Part shown: positions 60,435 to 64,000 of the stretch, piece by piece
How positions within the stretch are numbered: the first letter of the stretch is position 1
How the letters are laid out: every line of letters begins with the position of its first letter
Assembly (NCBI GenBank): GCA_030425145.1
Contig: JAUHVK010000020.1
Coordinates: 34,245 to 98,244, forward strand
Reading direction: 5' to 3'
Origin: Alphaproteobacteria bacterium
GTDB taxonomy: Bacteria > Pseudomonadota > Alphaproteobacteria > Rhodobacterales > Rhodobacteraceae
DNA: 64,000 bases
Made by a program: the position numbers and the translations under genes
Notes under the pieces: generated by a model
Database searches by the model: none
Told to the model about the DNA's origin: nothing
What the model saw: the letters and a program-made list of their open reading frames with translations, nothing else

Positions 60435-63400
60435 ATGACCAAAGCCCAGATCACACTCAACGACCGCTTCGACCTGACCAAATCCCCCGTGCTGTTGAAC
60501 GGCACGCAAGCGCTGGTAAGGTTGATGCTGATGCAGAAGGCGCGCGACACCGCGGCCGGGCTGAACACCGCGGGCTATGTCACCGGCTATCGCGGATCGC
60601 CGCTCGGGGCGGTCGACATGCAGATGCATCGGGCAGAGCGGTTTCTCAACGCGGCGGATGTGACCTTCAAGGAAGGGCTGAACGAAGACCTCGCCGTTAC
60701 CGCACTCTGGGGCACGCAACAGGCCGAATTGCGCGGTGAAGGGCGCTATGACGGGGTCTTTGGCCTTTGGTATGGCAAGGGGCCGGGCGTGGACCGGTCA
60801 GGCGACGCGATGAAACACGCCAATATGGCGGGCACGTCGCCGCATGGCGGGGTGTTGATGGCGATGGGGGATGACCACACCGGGGAATCCTCGACCGTGC
60901 TGCACCAGTCGGAATGGGCGATGATCGACGCCTATATGCCCGTTGTATCGCCTGCCGGGGTGCAGGAGGTTCTGGACTACGGGCTTTATGGCTTTGCCCT
61001 GTCGCGGTTTTCCGGGCTTTGGGTGGGTCTCAAGACGATGAAGGACACGGTTGAAGTGACCTCCGTGGTGGATGGCGACCCGGATCGGATGTCTTTCGTC
61101 CTGCCGGATTTCGACATGCCCGAAGGCGGTCTGAACATCCGCCTTGTCGATACGCCCCACGCGCAGGAAGCGCGAATGATCGACCATAAACGCTTTGCCG
61201 CCGAGGCGTTTTCCCATGCCAACAAGATGGACAAACGGATTTGGGGCAAGCCGGGGGCGAAGATCGGCTTTGTGGCGGCGGGTAAGAACTGGCTCGACCT
61301 TGTTCACGCGATGTCGCTTCTGGGTATCGACGCGGACGAGGCGGAGCGCTTGGGCATCACCACCTACAAGGTGGGGCAGACATGGCCGCTGGACATGCGC
61401 GGGTTCCACGACTGGGCCGAAGGGTTGGAACTGATCGTGGTGGTCGAGGAAAAGCGCAAGCTGATCGAGGTGCAGATCAAGGAAGCGCTGTTCGACGACA
61501 ACCGAGTCCGTGTTTACGGCTGGTACAAGGGCGGTGCGGGTGGTCTGCACCGCGAAGAGCTGTTTCCGACGCGCGGTGCGCTCGACCCGATCCTGATTGC
61601 CGAAAAGCTTGGAACAATCCTGATCGAAGAAGGGCGCAACACTGACCGCATCCAGGCCGGGATGCAGGCCGTGTACGAGGCCAGGAAAGCCGACAACGCC
61701 GAAGAGATTGCAGCGCGCCTGCCGTATTTCTGCTCCGGCTGTCCGCATAACAGCTCGACCAAGGTGCCTGAGGGCAGCCGCGCCTATGCCGGGATTGGCT
61801 GCCACTACATGGTGCAGTGGATGGACCGCGAGACTTTGGGCTTTACCCATATGGGGGCCGAGGGTGCGAACTGGATTGGCGAGTCATTGTTCTCGAAGAC
61901 GCCGCATGTGTTCCAGAACCTTGGCGATGGCACATACAACCACTCGGGTGTGCAGGCGATCCGCGCGGCTATCGCGGCGGGGACGACAATCACCTACAAG
62001 ATCCTTTTTAACGATGCCGTCGCCATGACCGGCGGTCAGAAGAATGATGGCGGGTTGACGCCGCAGCAGATCGCGGCGGAACTGAGCGCGATGGGGGTCA
62101 AGCACCTTGCCGTCGTCTATGACGAGAAAGAGGATGTTGACCTCACCTCATTTCCGCAAGGTGTTGAATTTGCGGAACGCGCGAGTTTGCAAACCGTGCA
62201 GGAGAAACTTGCAAAGACGCAAGGTGTGAGCGCCATCGTCTATATCCAGACCTGCGCCGCCGAAAAGCGCCGACGCCGCAAGCGGGGGAAGTTTCCTGAC
62301 CCGGACAAGCGCGTGTTCATCAATACAGATGTCTGCGAAGGCTGCGGCGATTGCGGGGTGCAGTCGAACTGCGTGTCGATCGTTCCGAAAGAGACCGAGC
62401 TGGGCCGCAAGCGGGCGATTGATCAATCGTCCTGCAACAAGGATTTCTCCTGCCTCAAGGGCTTCTGCCCGTCCTTCGTGACGCTGGAAGGCGCGCAGGT
62501 GAAAAAGGCGGCGACCACATCTCTCGACCTGCCGGATCTGCCGGCGCCCGCTCTGCCGGACATCAACGGCACGTGGAACGTGGTGGTCACAGGCGTTGGT
62601 GGTACTGGCGTCGTCACAATTGGCGCGGTGCTGGCGCAGGCGGCGCAGATCGACGGCAAGGGGGCGGGCATGATGGAGATGGCCGGCCTCGCCCAAAAGG
62701 GCGGTGCGGTGCATATCCACCTGCGGCTGGCGAACACCCCTGGAGACATCAGCGCCATTCGCGTGGCAACCGGCGAGGCGGATGCGCTCATTGGCGGTGA
62801 TCTCGTGGTCAGCGCCGGGGCCAAGACGCTGGGTCTGATGCGCACGGGCCGCACGGGTGGGGTGGTCAACAGCCACGAGATCATCACCGGCGATTTCACG
62901 CGCAACACCGAGTTTGCCCTGCCGACCGACCGTCTGACGGTCTCGCTTCAGGCGCGGTTGCAGGATCGGCTGGATCTTTTTGATGCCTCCGATCTGGCGA
63001 AGGCGACGCTGGGCGACTCGATTTTCTCTAACATGATGATCCTCGGTGCCGCGTGGCAGCGCGGGCTGGTGCCATTGACCTATGATGCCATCGTTCAGGC
63101 CATCGAACTGAACGGCGCTGCGGCGGAAAAGAACATCCGGGCCTTTGAGATTGGCCGCTGGGCGGTGCTGCACCCTGAAGACGCGGCGCGGGTGGCTGAG
63201 CCCAAGGTGATCCCGCTGCCCAAAACGCTGGACGAGAAGATCGCGTACAGATTTGACCATTTGGTAAAATATCAAAGCACCCGCTACGCAAAACGCTACC
63301 GAAAGCTGATTGTCGGTGTCTCCGACGCCCGCCTGAAAGAGGCGGTGGCAAAGGGTTACCACAAGCTTTTGGCCTACAAGGACGAGTACGAAGTCTCGCG

Positions 63401-63851
63401 CTTGCATCTCGAAAGCCGCGCCAAGGCGGAAGAGCAGTTTGGCGGTGATTTCAAGATGACCTTCCACCTTGCCCCGCCGATGCTGTCCAAAACCGGACCG
63501 GACGGCCGGCCTTTGAAAAAGCAGTATGGCGAAGGGATGCTGCGTGGCTTTGGCCTTCTGGCGAAACTCAAGTGGCTGAGGGGCACGGTGTTCGACCCAT
63601 TCGGCCGCACCGATGAACGCCGTATGGAGCGTGCGTTGATCAAGCAATACGAGGCCGATATGGGCGAATGGCTGCCCAAAGCCAAGCCCGAGATCCTTGA
63701 TGCACTGGTGGCCTTGGCCGAACTGCCCTTGCAGATCCGCGGCTTCGGCCCGGTCAAGCACGCCAATGCGGCCAAGGCAGAGAAACGGCGGGAAGAGCTT
63801 CTGGCGGTTCTGCGGTCCGGAGGGGCGGGGCTGAAGCAAGCGGCAGAGTAA
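60435..63851 (+). CDS. Indolepyruvate ferredoxin oxidoreductase family protein (fused subunits)
   Basis: 1138 residues from the ATG at 60435 with GGGGAGG upstream. N-terminal pyruvate-oxidoreductase-like and TPP-binding regions (AGYVTGYRGSPLGAVDMQMH, CSGCPHNSSTKVPEGSRAYA, GDGTYNHSGVQAIRAAI), a ferredoxin-like cysteine cluster near 633-675 (CEGCGDCGVQSNC, CNKDFSCLKGFC), then the gamma-type domain from about 714 (VTGVGGTGVVTIGAVLAQAA) and a C-terminal DUF6537-like domain. Fused IorAB-like enzymes oxidatively decarboxylate aryl or branched 2-oxo acids to acyl-CoA with ferredoxin or another acceptor. The physiological 2-oxo acid is not fixed by sequence. Confidence 0.93.
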   Translation: MTKAQITLNDRFDLTKSPVLLNGTQALVRLMLMQKARDTAAGLNTAGYVTGYRGSPLGAVDMQMHRAERFLNAADVTFKEGLNEDLAVTALWGTQQAELRGEGRYDGVFGLWYGKGPGVDRSGDAMKHANMAGTSPHGGVLMAMGDDHTGESSTVLHQSEWAMIDAYMPVVSPAGVQEVLDYGLYGFALSRFSGLWVGLKTMKDTVEVTSVVDGDPDRMSFVLPDFDMPEGGLNIRLVDTPHAQEARMIDHKRFAAEAFSHANKMDKRIWGKPGAKIGFVAAGKNWLDLVHAMSLLGIDADEAERLGITTYKVGQTWPLDMRGFHDWAEGLELIVVVEEKRKLIEVQIKEALFDDNRVRVYGWYKGGAGGLHREELFPTRGALDPILIAEKLGTILIEEGRNTDRIQAGMQAVYEARKADNAEEIAARLPYFCSGCPHNSSTKVPEGSRAYAGIGCHYMVQWMDRETLGFTHMGAEGANWIGESLFSKTPHVFQNLGDGTYNHSGVQAIRAAIAAGTTITYKILFNDAVAMTGGQKNDGGLTPQQIAAELSAMGVKHLAVVYDEKEDVDLTSFPQGVEFAERASLQTVQEKLAKTQGVSAIVYIQTCAAEKRRRRKRGKFPDPDKRVFINTDVCEGCGDCGVQSNCVSIVPKETELGRKRAIDQSSCNKDFSCLKGFCPSFVTLEGAQVKKAATTSLDLPDLPAPALPDINGTWNVVVTGVGGTGVVTIGAVLAQAAQIDGKGAGMMEMAGLAQKGGAVHIHLRLANTPGDISAIRVATGEADALIGGDLVVSAGAKTLGLMRTGRTGGVVNSHEIITGDFTRNTEFALPTDRLTVSLQARLQDRLDLFDASDLAKATLGDSIFSNMMILGAAWQRGLVPLTYDAIVQAIELNGAAAEKNIRAFEIGRWAVLHPEDAARVAEPKVIPLPKTLDEKIAYRFDHLVKYQSTRYAKRYRKLIVGVSDARLKEAVAKGYHKLLAYKDEYEVSRLHLESRAKAEEQFGGDFKMTFHLAPPMLSKTGPDGRPLKKQYGEGMLRGFGLLAKLKWLRGTVFDPFGRTDERRMERALIKQYEADMGEWLPKAKPEILDALVALAELPLQIRGFGPVKHANAAKAEKRREELLAVLRSGGAGLKQAAE

Positions 63852-63869
63852 TGCGTCTTAAAGACGTTA

Positions 63870-64000
63870 TGGATGATGTCTCAAGGGTCGTTGCGACAGT
63901 TTCCGCTATCTCAGTTTCATCAATTCTTCCCTGAATGCTTCCGTTGGTGTTCGCCAACCGAGGCACTTTCTTGGGGTTCCGTTGAGGCGGTCGCAAATCG
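63870..64000 (-). mobile_element. End of an IS30-family element, cut by the window edge
   Basis: The right edge holds the 3' end of an IS30-type transposase gene on the minus strand. Beyond its stop, on the left, sequence reading TGTCTCAAGGGTCGTTGCGA at 63878-63897 resembles IS30-family terminal inverted repeats. The left end of the element would thus lie near 63870, close behind the oxidoreductase gene. The other end is outside. Confidence 0.65.
63906..64000 (-). CDS. IS30-family transposase, C-terminal fragment, truncated by window edge
   Basis: The minus strand reads CDRLNGTPRKCLGWRTPTEA and FREELMKLR before a stop at 63906-63908. LNxxPRKCLGWRTPxE is the hallmark C-terminus of IS30-family DDE transposases. 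Only about 30 residues are in view; intactness of the rest is unknown. Confidence 0.75.
   Translation of the reverse strand, partial: ICDRLNGTPRKCLGWRTPTEAFREELMKLR

Noticed and set aside
62148..63839. Minus-strand open frame of about 563 codons opposite the indolepyruvate oxidoreductase gene
   Set aside because: Shadow of the real gene; no recognisable motif and low-complexity composition.

Overview
The window looks like a chromosomal segment of an alphaproteobacterium of the Rhodobacteraceae/Roseobacter group. The support is gene content and order: a four-subunit sarcosine oxidase operon soxBDAG, a surE-pcm-nlpD string, a dnaB-alr-(two membrane genes)-radA-cvpA-purF string, Entner-Doudoroff genes edd-eda, DUF1289-ruvX-ccmI, BioY, an RTX protein, a fused indolepyruvate ferredoxin oxidoreductase, and high GC. 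I saw no rRNA, tRNA or CRISPR array.

Layout. 1-4.6 kb: a plus-strand cluster of the 3' part of a flotillin-like gene, two SRPBCC proteins, a lactonase-like metallo-beta-lactamase fold protein and an aldehyde dehydrogenase whose 3' end runs into a broken tyrosine-recombinase relic. 4.9-10.8 kb: an island apparently inserted at the 5' end of dusA. The left edge carries a decayed copy of the dusA promoter and first codons (start ATG changed to ACG); the right edge carries intact dusA. Its genes all lie on the minus strand: a PepSY protein with an acidic tail, an OmpR-type response regulator, a histidine kinase, a small membrane protein and a NOX/ferric-reductase-like haem flavoprotein. Two similar 18-bp palindromes precede the two transcription units and may be the regulator's sites. 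10.8-16.6 kb: dusA, an Fe/2OG-oxygenase-like protein, an RTX protein, DUF1289, ruvX, a DUF1801 pseudogene and ccmI. 16.8-28 kb: soxBDAG, sodB, a glutathione transferase, rarD, a LOG-family gene, a LysM protein and an HNH endonuclease. 28-32 kb: an acetyltransferase in a gene-poor, AT-richer pocket, then edd-eda behind a LacI-type palindrome. 32-39 kb: a DUF6778 lipoprotein, rlmI, a PIN protein, surE-pcm-nlpD, an Imm11-like gene, an SDR and bioY. 39.5-51 kb: a long minus-strand run with radA-cvpA-purF, alr, dnaB, pyrE and pyrC, interrupted by one plus-strand secreted VWA gene. 51-59 kb: an unknown protein, a glycosyltransferase, a MoxR-CoxE pair, two YeeE/YedE sulfur-transport proteins behind a promoter with an FNR-like box and a duplicated half-palindrome, and purL. 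59-64 kb: a LysR regulator divergent from the indolepyruvate oxidoreductase gene, then the end of an IS30-family element at the right edge.

How genes work together. purF and purL act in purine synthesis, pyrC and pyrE in pyrimidine synthesis. edd and eda form the Entner-Doudoroff branch. SoxBDAG oxidises sarcosine with release of hydrogen peroxide. SurE, Pcm and NlpD are a conserved stress and cell-wall group. The clearest candidate for a little-described system is the dusA-integrated module: a secreted PepSY sensor-like protein, a two-component system and a bacterial NOX-like transmembrane electron-transfer protein. The function assigned to that module is inference.
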